Part shown: in pieces, positions 34,962-43,763 of the stretch
How positions within the stretch are numbered: position 1 is the stretch's first letter
Layout: the number at the start of each line of letters is the position of its first letter
DNA from: Allgaiera indica
GTDB lineage: Bacteria > Pseudomonadota > Alphaproteobacteria > Rhodobacterales > Rhodobacteraceae
Direction of reading: 5' to 3'
Assembly (NCBI RefSeq): GCF_900106675.1
Contig: NZ_FNOB01000006.1
Location: 1-64,000, forward strand
Length of the DNA: 64,000 nucleotides
The notes under the pieces: generated by a model
Database searches by the model: none
What the model saw: only the letters and a program-made list of their open reading frames with translations
What the model was told of the DNA's origin: nothing
Position numbers and translations under genes: made by a program

Positions 34962-35978
34962 ATGGCCAACCCCGCCGCCCCGACCCCGGACCGGCCTCTG
35001 GCCCCGTCTCTGGCCCCTTCTCTGGCCGCAGCGCCATCCTTTGCCCCTTCGCCCGCGCCGTTTCATGCCGCGGTCGCGGGCGGGCCCGCGCCCGAGCATT
35101 GTCTGTGGCTGACCGCCGATGACGGCGTGCGGCTGCGGGCGGGATATTGGACGGCCGGAGACCGGGGGACGGTGCTGCTGCTGCCCGGCCGCAGCGAATA
35201 TGTCGAGAAATACGCCGGCGCCGCGGCCGAACTGGCCGCGCGCGGCTATGCGACGGTCGCGACCGACTGGCGCGGCCAGGGCCTGGCCGACCGGCTGCTG
35301 CCCGACCGCGACACAGGCCATGTCGGGCGTTTCATGGACTATCAGCGCGATCTGCGCGCGGTCCTGAACAGCCTGCCCGCCTTGGGCCTTGAGGGGCCGC
35401 ATTACCTGCTGGCGCATTCCATGGGCGGTGCGATCGGGCTGCGGGCGCTGCACCAGGGGCTTGCGGTGCGCGCCGCGCTGTTTTCGGCGCCGATGTGGGG
35501 TATCGCCATGCCGCGCGGTATGCGCCCCTTGGCCTGGGGGCTGTCCTACGCCCTGCGCCATCTCGGCCTGGGCGCGCGCTACACCCCCGGCGGCGGCCCG
35601 GCCACCTATGTGCTGGATGCCCCCTTCGAGGACAACCAGCTGACCACCGACCCCGAGATGTACGCGATGATGCAGGCCCAGGTCCGCGCCCATCCCGAAC
35701 TGGCCCTTGGCAGCCCCAGCATGCGCTGGCTGAACGAGGCGCTGCGCGAATGCCGCCAGTTGCGGCGCCTGCCGCCGCCGCCGCTGCCGATGCAGACCTT
35801 CCTGGGCAGCAACGAGCGCATCGTGTCGGCCGCCGCGGTCGAGGCGCTCGCGGCGCGCTGGCCCGGTGGACGGCTGGAGCGCGTGCCCGGCGCCGAGCAT
35901 GAGATCATGATGGAGCAGCCGGCAACGCGCGCCCGTTTCTTCGACGCCGCGGCGGATCTGTTCGGCGCACAGGCCTAG
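34962..35978 (+). CDS. Alpha/beta hydrolase (lysophospholipase/monoglyceride lipase type)
   Basis: 338 residues. After a Pro/Ala-rich N-terminal stretch of about 45 residues comes a serine hydrolase fold: GTVLLLPGRSEYVEKYAGAAAELAARGYATVATDWRGQGLADRL, the nucleophile elbow AHSMGGA, and a C-terminal histidine in RVPGAEHEIMME. The family (often annotated PldB) cleaves lysophospholipids or monoacylglycerols. It is co-transcribed with the SCP2-like gene. The N-terminal repeats of Ala/Pro/Ser are probably disordered; a later start cannot be excluded. Confidence 0.9.
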   Translation: MANPAAPTPDRPLAPSLAPSLAAAPSFAPSPAPFHAAVAGGPAPEHCLWLTADDGVRLRAGYWTAGDRGTVLLLPGRSEYVEKYAGAAAELAARGYATVATDWRGQGLADRLLPDRDTGHVGRFMDYQRDLRAVLNSLPALGLEGPHYLLAHSMGGAIGLRALHQGLAVRAALFSAPMWGIAMPRGMRPLAWGLSYALRHLGLGARYTPGGGPATYVLDAPFEDNQLTTDPEMYAMMQAQVRAHPELALGSPSMRWLNEALRECRQLRRLPPPPLPMQTFLGSNERIVSAAAVEALAARWPGGRLERVPGAEHEIMMEQPATRARFFDAAADLFGAQA

Positions 35979-36118
35979 CGGCCGGCGCGGCGGCGGGATC
36001 GCCGCCCCCTGCCCGCCCGAGAGATTTCCACCGACACGAAGGCAGGAAGCTGATTGGTTTTGCGGCCCCGCCGGCATCGGAGCGCCGCCGATGGCGCCCG
36101 GGGCCGCGCCGGTCCCCT

Positions 36119-37471
36119 TCAGACGGTGTCGAGATAGACCTCTAGCCGCTCTTCGGGGGTAAGTTCGGCCATGTAATGCAGCTCTTGCCGCTTGGTCAGC
36201 ACGTAGTTGCGGATCAGTTCGGGCGGGAAGATCCGGGCGACGGTTTCGGAGCGCTCGAAATCGTCGATCGCCTCCTGCCAGTCGGCAGGGATCTGCGGCA
36301 GGCCCTGGGCATAGGCATTGCCGGTGATCGGCGCGGGCGGCTCGATGCGCTCCTCGATGCCGATCAATGCCGCGCCCAGGATCGCGGCCAGCATCAGATA
36401 CGGGTTCACGTCACCGCCCGACACGCGGTGCTCGACGCGCCGCGCCGCCGGGTTGCCGGCCGGGATGCGCAGTGCCGCGGTGCGGTTCTCGTAGGCCCAG
36501 GCGATCGAGGTGGGGGCGTGCATCTCGGGCACCAGGCGCTCATAGCTGTTGGCGTGCGGCGCGAAGATCAGCCCGCATTCGTGCATCGCCGCAAGGCAGC
36601 CGCCGACCGCATGGCGCAGGGTGTCCGACCCTTTCGGCCCGCCGTCGTCGAAGACGTTCTCACCCTCGGCATCGATCAGCGAGAAATGCGTATGCAGCCC
36701 GTTGCCGGCATATTCGGCATAGGGCTTGGCCATGAAGGAGGCGGCGAACCCGTGGCGCCGCGCCAGCCCCTTGACCAGCATCTTGAACAGCCACGCGTCA
36801 TCGGCGGCGCGCAGCGCGTCGGCGGTGTGGACCATGTTGATCTCGAACTGGCCCAGCCCGGTTTCCGAGATCGCGGTATCGGCGGGGATATCCATCGCCT
36901 CGGCCGCGTCGTAGAGATCGGTGAAGAAGGCATCGAAGGCGTCGAGCGCCCGGATCGACAGCGTTTCGGCCGCCTTGCGCCGCTTGCCGGACCGGGGCGA
37001 CAGCGGCACCTGCAGCTTGCGCCCGCTGTCGTCGATCAGGAAGAATTCCAGTTCGGTCGCCACCACCGGGGTCAGGCCGTGGCGGCGAAAGCCGCGCAGC
37101 ACGCCCGCCAGCGCATGGCGCGGGTCGCCGTCATAGGGCTGGCCGTTCTCGCGATACATCCAGATCGGCAGCAGCGCGGTCGGCGCGTCCAGCCAGGGCA
37201 TCGGCACGAAGCCGCGTTCCGTCGGGCGCAGCACCCCGTCGGCGTCGCCGGCGTCGAAGATCAGGGGGCTGTCGTCGATATCCTCGCCCCAGATGTCGAG
37301 GTTGAGCACCGACAAGGGAAAGCGCGTGCCCTCGGCCACCACCTTGTCGGCGAAGCGCGCGGGGATGCGCTTGCCGCGGGCCTGGCCGTTGAGGTCGGCG
37401 GCCGCGACGCGGATGGTGCGCACCTCTGGATGTTTGCGAAGCCAGTCTTTGGTCGGGATATCAGAGGGCAT
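36119..37471 (-). CDS. Glutamine synthetase-family protein (glutamylpolyamine synthetase-like)
   Basis: 450 residues, the GS-III/PuuA-like class of ATP-dependent amide ligases that join glutamate to amines such as putrescine. Seen: FPLSVLNLDIWGEDIDDS, the metal-ligand region ELEFFLID, SETGLGQFEINMVHTADALRAADDAWLFKMLVKGLARRHGFAASFMAKPYAEYAGNGLHTHFSL and RVEHRVSGGDVNPYL. Housekeeping GlnA features (tyrosine adenylylation loop) were not evident. The start 37471 follows the PhnD-like gene by 14 bp, so it closes the terB/PhnD-like/GS operon. Substrate uncertain. Confidence 0.88.
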   Translation of the reverse strand: MPSDIPTKDWLRKHPEVRTIRVAAADLNGQARGKRIPARFADKVVAEGTRFPLSVLNLDIWGEDIDDSPLIFDAGDADGVLRPTERGFVPMPWLDAPTALLPIWMYRENGQPYDGDPRHALAGVLRGFRRHGLTPVVATELEFFLIDDSGRKLQVPLSPRSGKRRKAAETLSIRALDAFDAFFTDLYDAAEAMDIPADTAISETGLGQFEINMVHTADALRAADDAWLFKMLVKGLARRHGFAASFMAKPYAEYAGNGLHTHFSLIDAEGENVFDDGGPKGSDTLRHAVGGCLAAMHECGLIFAPHANSYERLVPEMHAPTSIAWAYENRTAALRIPAGNPAARRVEHRVSGGDVNPYLMLAAILGAALIGIEERIEPPAPITGNAYAQGLPQIPADWQEAIDDFERSETVARIFPPELIRNYVLTKRQELHYMAELTPEERLEVYLDTV

Positions 37472-37485
37472 GGGTGTCTTCCGTC

Positions 37486-38232
37486 TCAGGGTCCGGGCGG
37501 CGTGGGAACGGCAAGGTAATCGGCGACAGGGATCCGCAGCACCCCCGCAAGGCCAAGGATGTCGCGATCCCCAGGCGAAAGGTCCACAACCGCCTGCTGC
37601 AGCGCCTCGAACAGCGCGGCGGTATCGGCGCCGGGGGCCGCGATCAGCGGCAGGCCCGGCGCGGGATCGGAAGCCCCAAGGACGCGCAGGTCGCGCGCCA
37701 GTTCCGCCTCCCACCGCGCGATGCCGCGCCAGGTGATCCAGTCGAGCGCGGCGATATCGGCGCGGCCCCGGGCCACCGCAAGGGCCGAGGCGCGATGGTC
37801 GCCGGTTTCGAGCGCCGGCGCGAAGCGAAAGCCCAGCCCCGCCGCGGTGATCTGCGCCGCGGCCCAGCCGGAATGGCTGTCGGGCTGATTGAAGGCAAAG
37901 CGGCGGTCGGCGAAATCCGCGATCTCGCCGGGTTCGTCCCGACGGGTGACGAAAAGGCTGCGGTAATGGCCCGGCGCCGTGTCGGGCAGCGCGTAATCGA
38001 GCGTCGCGACCAGCGTCACCCGGTCGTGCAGGCGGCTGCGAAACGGCAGCCCGCAGGTCTGGCCCAGCACCAGATCCGGCGCGGTCCAGCCTTGCCAAAG
38101 GTCCGCCGCCCGATCCAGCGCATCGGGGGCGGCCAGGCCGCGGCGGCGCAGCGCGTCGCGGGTGGCGGCCCACAGCACATCATGGGCGGTGGCGTTTTCG
38201 GGACGGTCGTACATCGGCAAAGCCGCGATCAT
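37486..38232 (-). CDS. PhnD-like substrate-binding-domain protein without signal peptide
   Basis: 248 residues, resembling the periplasmic-binding fold of phosphonate-type receptors: a small N-terminal lobe (MIAALPMYDRPENATAHDVLWAATRDAL), DLVLGQTCGLPFRSRL, then RRFAFNQPDSHSGWAAAQI and ADIAALDWITWRGI. No signal peptide or lipobox is seen, so it probably stays in the cytoplasm, and no ABC permease or ATPase genes are near. Its ATG overlaps the terB stop (ATGA), and it precedes a glutamine-synthetase-like gene by 14 bp. It could be a sensor or enzyme subunit; function unknown. Confidence 0.8.
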   Translation of the reverse strand: MIAALPMYDRPENATAHDVLWAATRDALRRRGLAAPDALDRAADLWQGWTAPDLVLGQTCGLPFRSRLHDRVTLVATLDYALPDTAPGHYRSLFVTRRDEPGEIADFADRRFAFNQPDSHSGWAAAQITAAGLGFRFAPALETGDHRASALAVARGRADIAALDWITWRGIARWEAELARDLRVLGASDPAPGLPLIAAPGADTAALFEALQQAVVDLSPGDRDILGLAGVLRIPVADYLAVPTPPGP

Positions 38233-38681
38233 GCACGACCCTCTTCCACCCGCTTGCGCGCCATGTTGCTGTCGACATCGTTCACGCCCAGCAGATTCGC
38301 GACCAGACGCAGGATCGAATCCTCCTCCTCGTCGCGCACCCCGTCGGCCAGCACCACCGACCACAGCGCCTCGAGCACCTCGACGCGGTGGTCATAGGGC
38401 ACGGCCTCCTTCAGCGCGCGGGTGAAGCGCACGGTATCGGGGGCCTGACGCTCCAGCTCCTCGGCGTCGCGGCGCAGTTGCGCGGCCTCGAAGGCGGACA
38501 GGCCATGGCGCCGGGCCAGAACCCGGTCGATCAGGACGATCTCGTCCTCGGCGTAATCCCCGTCCGAGCGCGCCACGCGCACCAGAAGGGCGGCCAGGGC
38601 CAGCTTGGCATCCGGCTCGGGCAGGCGCGCGGGCGAAGGGGCCAGAAGGCCACGGAGCAAATCATTGAACATCCGCGACAT
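38229..38681 (-). CDS. TerB-like domain protein
   Basis: 150 residues. A TerB/DjlA-like helical domain: KLALAALLVRVARSDGDYAEDEIVLIDRVLARRHGL, then VRFTRALKEAVPYDHRVEVLEALWSVVLADGVRDEEEDSILRLVANLLGV, with the paired acidic motifs (SDGDYAEDE and ADGVRDEEE) typical of the fold. The family takes its name from tellurite resistance, but most members have no proven link. It is the first gene of a three-gene operon; the tellurite genes trgAB lie 0.5 kb beyond the tRNAs. Confidence 0.87.
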   Translation of the reverse strand: MSRMFNDLLRGLLAPSPARLPEPDAKLALAALLVRVARSDGDYAEDEIVLIDRVLARRHGLSAFEAAQLRRDAEELERQAPDTVRFTRALKEAVPYDHRVEVLEALWSVVLADGVRDEEEDSILRLVANLLGVNDVDSNMARKRVEEGRA

Positions 38682-38801
38682 ATAGACCGGCCCGACCGGG
38701 CGTGGAAGAGGGCATGGCAGTTGCGCACGCGCCTGTCATGAATGCGACATGTGCGGCCGGGAAGGCATGTGCGCCCGGGAAGCGGGGAAATCGGGGGAAA
38801 A

Positions 38802-38878
38802 TGGCGCGGTTGACGGGGCTCGAACCCGCGACCCCCGGCGTGACAGGCCGGTACTCTAACCGACTGAGCTACAACCGC
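38802..38878 (-). tRNA. tRNA-Asp (anticodon GTC), copy 1
   Basis: 77 nt on the minus strand, from GCGGTTG to an encoded CCA. Acceptor GCGGTTG/CAACCGC, D arm with AGTCGGTTAGAG, anticodon stem CCGGC/GCCGG around CTGTCAC (GTC) and T arm GGTTCGAGCC fold normally. It differs from copy 2 by one D-loop base. Confidence 0.97.
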
Positions 38879-38922
38879 GCGCGGCCTTTGAGAAAGGCAA
38901 ACGGCTGGACGATCCGGGGCGG

Positions 38923-38999
38923 TGGCGCGGTTGACGGGGCTCGAACCCGCGACCCCCGGCGTGACAGGCCGGTACTCTAACCAACTGAGCTACAACCGC
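38923..38999 (-). tRNA. tRNA-Asp (anticodon GTC), copy 2
   Basis: 77 nt on the minus strand, the upstream member of a tandem pair, 44 bp from copy 1. The sequence is identical except for AGTTGGTTAGAG in the D loop. CCA is encoded. The two are probably cut from one precursor. Confidence 0.97.
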
Positions 39000-39156
39000 G
39001 TGCCCCGCCCGGATCGTCCAAGCGTGAGCGCGGTATTACGCAGACCCGCAGGCGCCGTCAAGCGCGGATCTGCCCCGCGCGGCAGGAAATTCGCCGCACC
39101 CCGCAACCCTCGGACCCGGCCCTGCCCGGCGAACGGCCGGGGCGCGCGGACCGGCC

Positions 39157-40284
39157 CTAGCGTGTCGCGGCGGCCCGCAATCCGGGCCGCTCTCGTCCAA
39201 GCCAGAACGCCGAGACGAGCAGCGGCCCGGTTGCCGCCTCGCCGGTTTCGATCAGCGCCATCAGGGCGTCGAAGGACAGCAGATGGCTGCGGATATCCTC
39301 ATGTTCCTGCGCAAGACCGCCCTGGCCGGCGGCACCGTCGGGCAGATCGGCGACGCCGATGAAGGAGGTCACGAATTCGGTATGGGTTCCGGGGCTGGGA
39401 TAATAGCCGCAAACCCGGTGCAGCGCCCCCAGGGCAAGGCCGGCCTCCTCCTGGCATTCGCGGCGCGCGGTCTGCTCGGGCGTCTCGCCCGGGTCGATCA
39501 TGCCGGCGACCGCCTCGAGCTGCCAGCCCTGCGGATCGCCGCGCGCGGCCGGGCCGGCGCGGAACTGTTCGACCACAAGCACCCGGTCGCGCACCGGATC
39601 ATAGGGCAGCACGCTGACCGCGTCGGGGGTGACGAAGGCCTCGCGCCGGATCGGCGGCCCCATGGCGCCGTCGAAGCGGCGGTGGCGGAACTGCCATTCC
39701 TCGATCGCGAAGAACCCCGCCCAGGGCCGGGCAACGGAAAGCACGTCCAGATCGCCGGGCGCCTGGGCGCGGCGCAGGGTCGTCGGCGCCGGCGCGGCGC
39801 GGGCGCGCAGCCGGTCGGCGGCGCGCGCCAGCACACGGCGATAGCCCGCCCGCGCCTGTTCGGCCGGCACCCGGCCGAAGCCATCCATATATTCGGTCGC
39901 GGCCTCGGTCACCATCGCGCCCCAGCGCGCCACCCATGCCGGCAGCGACCAGGGCGCACCCGGCTGCCACATCCCCGGCGCCGGCAGATAGACCCGCGCG
40001 GTCACGATACCGCCTTCGGTCTCGACCCGGACGTCTTGGCAATGATAGCCGAAACCGCCTTCGTAATAATCCAGCCGCGCGGCCTCGGCCTCGGTCAGAC
40101 CGCGCAGCAGCACGCCCTGCGCCACGGCGCCCGTGCGCGCCACGATCAGCGGAAAGCCTTGCTCGCTGGCCCAATGGACGGCGTGGTCGGGCAGTCGCGC
40201 GGGTTCGGGATGCACCGCGCGGCCCAGGACAGCGTGCAACAAAGGCCGGTGGCACAGGGTGCCGTAGAAGAAGAAATCCACCAT
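39157..40284 (-). CDS. trgB: TrgB-like fusion: gamma-glutamylcyclotransferase fold plus Nudix hydrolase
   Basis: 375 residues in two domains. Residues 1-125 look like an AIG2/GGCT fold (FFFYGTLCHRPLLHAVLG, then YYEGGFGYHCQDVRVE), named for gamma-glutamylcyclotransferases. Residues 175-375 form a Nudix hydrolase of the ADP-ribose pyrophosphatase type, with the complete box G-x5-E-x7-REx2EExG (GMIDPGETPEQTARRECQEEAGL). Rhodobacter TrgB, which with TrgA raises tellurite resistance, is a Nudix protein of this kind. Its ATG overlaps the trgA stop (TGATG). The biochemical role is not established. Confidence 0.85.
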   Translation of the reverse strand: MVDFFFYGTLCHRPLLHAVLGRAVHPEPARLPDHAVHWASEQGFPLIVARTGAVAQGVLLRGLTEAEAARLDYYEGGFGYHCQDVRVETEGGIVTARVYLPAPGMWQPGAPWSLPAWVARWGAMVTEAATEYMDGFGRVPAEQARAGYRRVLARAADRLRARAAPAPTTLRRAQAPGDLDVLSVARPWAGFFAIEEWQFRHRRFDGAMGPPIRREAFVTPDAVSVLPYDPVRDRVLVVEQFRAGPAARGDPQGWQLEAVAGMIDPGETPEQTARRECQEEAGLALGALHRVCGYYPSPGTHTEFVTSFIGVADLPDGAAGQGGLAQEHEDIRSHLLSFDALMALIETGEAATGPLLVSAFWLGRERPGLRAAATR

Positions 40285-40751
40285 CAGCGCCAGCGTCGCG
40301 CGCTGGCCTCGGCCAGCATCCCCGCAACCCCGCCGCCGCCCACCAGCACCGCCAGCACCAGCGGCGAGATCAGCACATGCGCATAGCGGGCGAACAGCCC
40401 GAACACGGCCTGAACCGCGTCGAACGGTCCGGCGTAGAGCATGTTCATCGCCCGCAGGATCATTTCACGGATCGCCACGGCCAACAGCAATATGAACGTC
40501 AGGGTGGCCGAGGCCTGCACCCCGGTTCCGAACGCGCTGCGCATCCCGTGGCCCACGCCCGCGCCGGCCACGAACCAGCCGCAAGCCGCGCCGACGGCGG
40601 CGGCGAGAATGCTGAAGAGGCCAAACAACTGTTCGGGCTGGATATAGGGGACGAAACGGCCCTGCATGGCCTGGATCTCGATCACCTGCGCGGCGCCATA
40701 GCCGACCAGGAAGAAGAGCACGGCGGATACAAGCTTGGCGGCGGTGGGCAT
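40284..40751 (-). CDS. trgA: TrgA-like small membrane protein
   Basis: 155 residues with four predicted membrane helices: KLVSAVLFFLVGYGAAQVI, LFGLFSILAAAVGAACGWFVA, ASATLTFILLLAVAIREMI and VLISPLVLAVLVGGGGVAGMLA. It begins MPTAAKLVSAVLFF, the pattern of TrgA, the membrane partner of TrgB in Rhodobacter tellurite resistance. GGAG precedes ATG 40751. Translationally coupled to trgB. Identification rests on N-terminal resemblance, topology and the linked trgB. Confidence 0.8.
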   Translation of the reverse strand: MPTAAKLVSAVLFFLVGYGAAQVIEIQAMQGRFVPYIQPEQLFGLFSILAAAVGAACGWFVAGAGVGHGMRSAFGTGVQASATLTFILLLAVAIREMILRAMNMLYAGPFDAVQAVFGLFARYAHVLISPLVLAVLVGGGGVAGMLAEASARRWR

Positions 40752-41028
40752 GGCGGCTCCGGCTGTGGGATCGGCGCCAGTTTCCGCCGCCCCGCGCCGC
40801 AGCGCAAGGGGCTTGGCCGCGCGGGGGGATGAAATTCCGCCCCGCCAGACCCGATCGCCGGGTCACGGGCGAAAGGGCAAGGATCCGCCGGTTGCGGGCG
40901 ACTTGCCCTTGTGTGGCATTGGGGCCGGCTCCGGTTTCGCACCGCGCCGCGGCGGATCGTCATGGCGCGGGCGATCCTGCAACATCGCCCGCCTCCCCGG
41001 CGGGCCGGGCCGGACGCCTGCGGCATCG

Positions 41029-42447
41029 CTATCGGCTTTCGCCCCGGCCGGCGTGATAGGCGGCCAGCGCCCGGGCACGCCCCTCGACCGGGGCAATGCG
41101 GCGGACGGGTGCAGCGTCGCCCCGCGACAGATGCCAGGATCGTGGCGCCGCGGCCAGGAAATCAAGCGCCGGCTCGGGCGGGTCGGCTTGCCCCTCGTGC
41201 AGGAATTTACGCCTGTATTCCCCTGATTTATCGAATTTTTCCGCCTGGGCTTCGGGGTTGAACACGCGAAAATAGGGGGCGGCGTCGGGGCCCGATCCCG
41301 CAACCCATTGCCAGCCCATGGCATTTGCCGCCGGGTCCCAGTCGATCAGGCACTGCGCGAACCAGGCAAGGCCCACGCGCCAATCGGTCAGCAGATGCTT
41401 GGTCAGATACGAGGCCGCGATCATCCGCGCGCGGTTGTGCATCGTGCCGGTCACGAACAGCTCACGCATCGCGGCATCGACCAGTGGCTCTCCGGTCTGG
41501 CCGCGGCGCCAGGCCTCGGCATCCGCGTTGTCGCCGCGCCAGGGGAAGGCATCCCATTCGGCGCGCCAGTTCCGGGTCTCGATTTCGGGGAAATGATACA
41601 GCAGATGATAGCTGAACTCGCGCCACGCGAGTTCGCGCAGGAAAACCTCTGCGCCGGGTGCGCCGGCGGCCTGCGCGGCCAGCCCCGCATTCCAGACCTG
41701 GCGCGGCGAGATCTCGCCATAGGTGAGGTTCTCGGACAGGCCCGAGGTCGCGGCCGCGCCGGGAAAGTCGCGCAGCCGGGCATAATCGTCCACCGGACCG
41801 CGCAGGAACGCGTCCAGCCGCGCCTGCGCCGCAGCCTCGCCGATGCGGGCATGTTTCGCCACCACCCGCGCGCCACGGCTCATGCCCACGCCCAGGCGCC
41901 AGGCCTCCAGCGCGTCACTTTCCGGCCAGGTGGCGGGCGGCGTCAGGCCCCCCGGCGCGCGCAGCGATGCCCCCACCGGCCGCCCCCGTACCGCGCGCCA
42001 GAACGGCCCGTACACCCGATAGGGGCCGCCGGCGCCGGTTTCGACCTGCCAGGGTTCGAACAGGACATGGCCGGCAAAGCTTTGGGCCGTGATCCCCGCC
42101 TCGGTCAGCGCGGATTTCACCGCCCGGTCCCGCGCGACCGAGGCGCCATCATAAAGGCGGTGCCACCAGACCGTATCGGCCCCGGTCTCGGCGATCAGGT
42201 CGCGCAGCACCGCAAGCGCCGGGCCCCGGCGCAGGATCAGCCGGCTTCCGATCCCTTGCAGCGTCGCGGCGAAGGCCGCAAGCCCCCGCTCCAGCCGCCA
42301 TTTCGGCGCGGCGCCGATCGCCTCGGTCTCGGGGTCGAGGATGAACACCGCGATCAGCGGGCGACCGGTTTCGGCCGCCGCGCACAGCAGGCGGTTGTCG
42401 GCCAGCCGCAGATCGCGCCGAAGCCAGCACAGGATCGGCGCCGTCAT
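41029..42447 (-). CDS. phrB: Deoxyribodipyrimidine photolyase (cryptochrome/photolyase family)
   Basis: 472 residues. Uses blue light and reduced FAD to split cyclobutane pyrimidine dimers. The N-terminal photolyase alpha/beta domain begins ILCWLRRDLRLADNRLL. The C-terminal FAD domain shows LSENLTYGEISPRQVW, FLRELAWREFSYHLLYHFPEI, WRRGQTGEPLVDAAMRELFVTGTMHNRARMIAASYLTKHLLTDWR and WDPAANAMGWQWVAGSG, the class I signature including the WQWVAG motif. Length normal. It stands alone, with 277 bp of non-coding sequence separating it from trgA. Confidence 0.95.
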   Translation of the reverse strand: MTAPILCWLRRDLRLADNRLLCAAAETGRPLIAVFILDPETEAIGAAPKWRLERGLAAFAATLQGIGSRLILRRGPALAVLRDLIAETGADTVWWHRLYDGASVARDRAVKSALTEAGITAQSFAGHVLFEPWQVETGAGGPYRVYGPFWRAVRGRPVGASLRAPGGLTPPATWPESDALEAWRLGVGMSRGARVVAKHARIGEAAAQARLDAFLRGPVDDYARLRDFPGAAATSGLSENLTYGEISPRQVWNAGLAAQAAGAPGAEVFLRELAWREFSYHLLYHFPEIETRNWRAEWDAFPWRGDNADAEAWRRGQTGEPLVDAAMRELFVTGTMHNRARMIAASYLTKHLLTDWRVGLAWFAQCLIDWDPAANAMGWQWVAGSGPDAAPYFRVFNPEAQAEKFDKSGEYRRKFLHEGQADPPEPALDFLAAAPRSWHLSRGDAAPVRRIAPVEGRARALAAYHAGRGESR

Positions 42448-42466
42448 CGCGCCGCCCCCGCCCCCG

Positions 42467-43693
42467 TCACAGCACCTTGTCGAGCGCCGCGATCAGGCGG
42501 CTGACCTCCTCGGTGCTGGTGTAATGGACGAAGGACATACGCAACACGCCATGCACAGGGTCGATGCCCAGCGCCGCAAGCGGGCGAACGGCGTAGAAAT
42601 CGCCGCCCCCCGCCATGATGCCATGCGGGGCAAGGTCGGCGGCCACGCCCTCGGCCGGGCGCGCGCAGGCCACCGCCACGGTGGGCGCGCGCCTTGCGGC
42701 ATCGCGCGGGCCCAGAAGGCGGATGTCGTTGCGTGCGGCCAGATAATCCAGCAGCGGCTGCAGCAGCGCCACCTCATGGCCGCGCATCAGGTCATGCGCC
42801 AGCACGGCGCGCGCGCGGGGCGGGGCGTCGGCGCCGCCATGGTGCGCGGCCAGCCCGTCGATGTAATCCGCGATTCCGGCTGAGGCCGCCACCTGCGCAT
42901 GATCCGGCCCCGCCGGGGTGAAGCGCTTGTACAGCGCGTCGCCGTTGAAATAATGCCCCTGGTTCGGCAGCGCCCGGCCCAGATCCCGGCGGATCACCAT
43001 GATGCCCTGATGCGGCCCATAGGTCTTGTAGGCGGAAAACAGGTAGATATCGGCGCCCAGCGCGCCCACGTCGGGCAGCCCGTGCGGCGCATAGCTGACC
43101 CCGTCGACACAGGCATAGGCGCCGGCGGCGTGGATGGTCTGCACGATCTCGGCCACCGGATTGATCTCGGCTACCACGTTGGAACAATGCGGAAAGCACA
43201 CCAGCCGCACCCGCCCGTCGGCCAGAAGCGGCACCAGCGCGTCCGGGTCAAGATGGCCGGTCTGGGGGTCGATCTTCCATTCGCGGATCTCGATGCCATC
43301 CTCGGCCAGCCGCCGCCAGGGGCCGGAATTGGCCTCGTGGTCCTGGTCGGTCACGACGATCGCGCCGCCCTCGGGCATCCAGCGGCGGAAGGCCTGGGCC
43401 AGAACATAGGTGTTTTGCGTGGTCGAGGGGCCGAAGCTAAGCTCATCCGTCTCCACCCCCATCAGGGCGGCAAGGCGTGCGCGGGCCTCGTCCATCTCGG
43501 CCCCGGCCAGTTGCGAGGCGGCGAAGGGCGCGTAGGGCTGCACCTTGCGTTCCGTGTAGAACCGGAACAGCCGGTTGAGGACCGGCGCGCAAGTATATGA
43601 GCCACCGGCATTTTCAAAGAAGGCCTGCCCCTGGAGCGCGGGTTCCGAAAAGGCCGGGAACAGGCTGCGGACGTATTCGATATCGAGTTTCAT
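42467..43693 (-). CDS. Class V aminotransferase / cysteine desulfurase-like protein (VC1184 type)
   Basis: 408 residues, PLP enzyme. ATG 43693 (GGGAGA upstream) gives the usual start KLDIEYVRSLFPAF. Seen: FENAGGSY, SFGPSTTQNTYVLAQAF, DQDHEANSGPW, VDGVSYAPHGLPDVGALGADIYLFSAYKTYGPHQG, with K223 as the Schiff-base lysine and D197 contacting the PLP nitrogen. It resembles the cysteine-desulfurase-like subfamily whose substrate is not known. No iron-sulfur assembly genes are near. It follows the acrylyl-CoA-reductase-like gene by 70 bp on the same strand. Confidence 0.88.
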   Translation of the reverse strand: MKLDIEYVRSLFPAFSEPALQGQAFFENAGGSYTCAPVLNRLFRFYTERKVQPYAPFAASQLAGAEMDEARARLAALMGVETDELSFGPSTTQNTYVLAQAFRRWMPEGGAIVVTDQDHEANSGPWRRLAEDGIEIREWKIDPQTGHLDPDALVPLLADGRVRLVCFPHCSNVVAEINPVAEIVQTIHAAGAYACVDGVSYAPHGLPDVGALGADIYLFSAYKTYGPHQGIMVIRRDLGRALPNQGHYFNGDALYKRFTPAGPDHAQVAASAGIADYIDGLAAHHGGADAPPRARAVLAHDLMRGHEVALLQPLLDYLAARNDIRLLGPRDAARRAPTVAVACARPAEGVAADLAPHGIMAGGGDFYAVRPLAALGIDPVHGVLRMSFVHYTSTEEVSRLIAALDKVL

Positions 43694-43763
43694 GAGTTCT
43701 CCCGAGGAATGCGCCGCACCGCCCGCCGGCCCCCAGGGGGCGTGGACGGGGCGGCAGGGGCAG

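Noticed and set aside
33486-36077. An 863-codon minus-strand open frame
   Set aside because: Overlaps the alpha/beta hydrolase, the SCP2-like gene and the TPR gene, all of which have recognisable domains in other frames; no ribosome-binding site.
38702-38980. Open frames encoding the phrase MARLTGLEPATPGVTGRYSN, twice
   Set aside because: This is the antisense reading of the two tRNA-Asp genes, a well-known false protein; the tRNAs fold perfectly.
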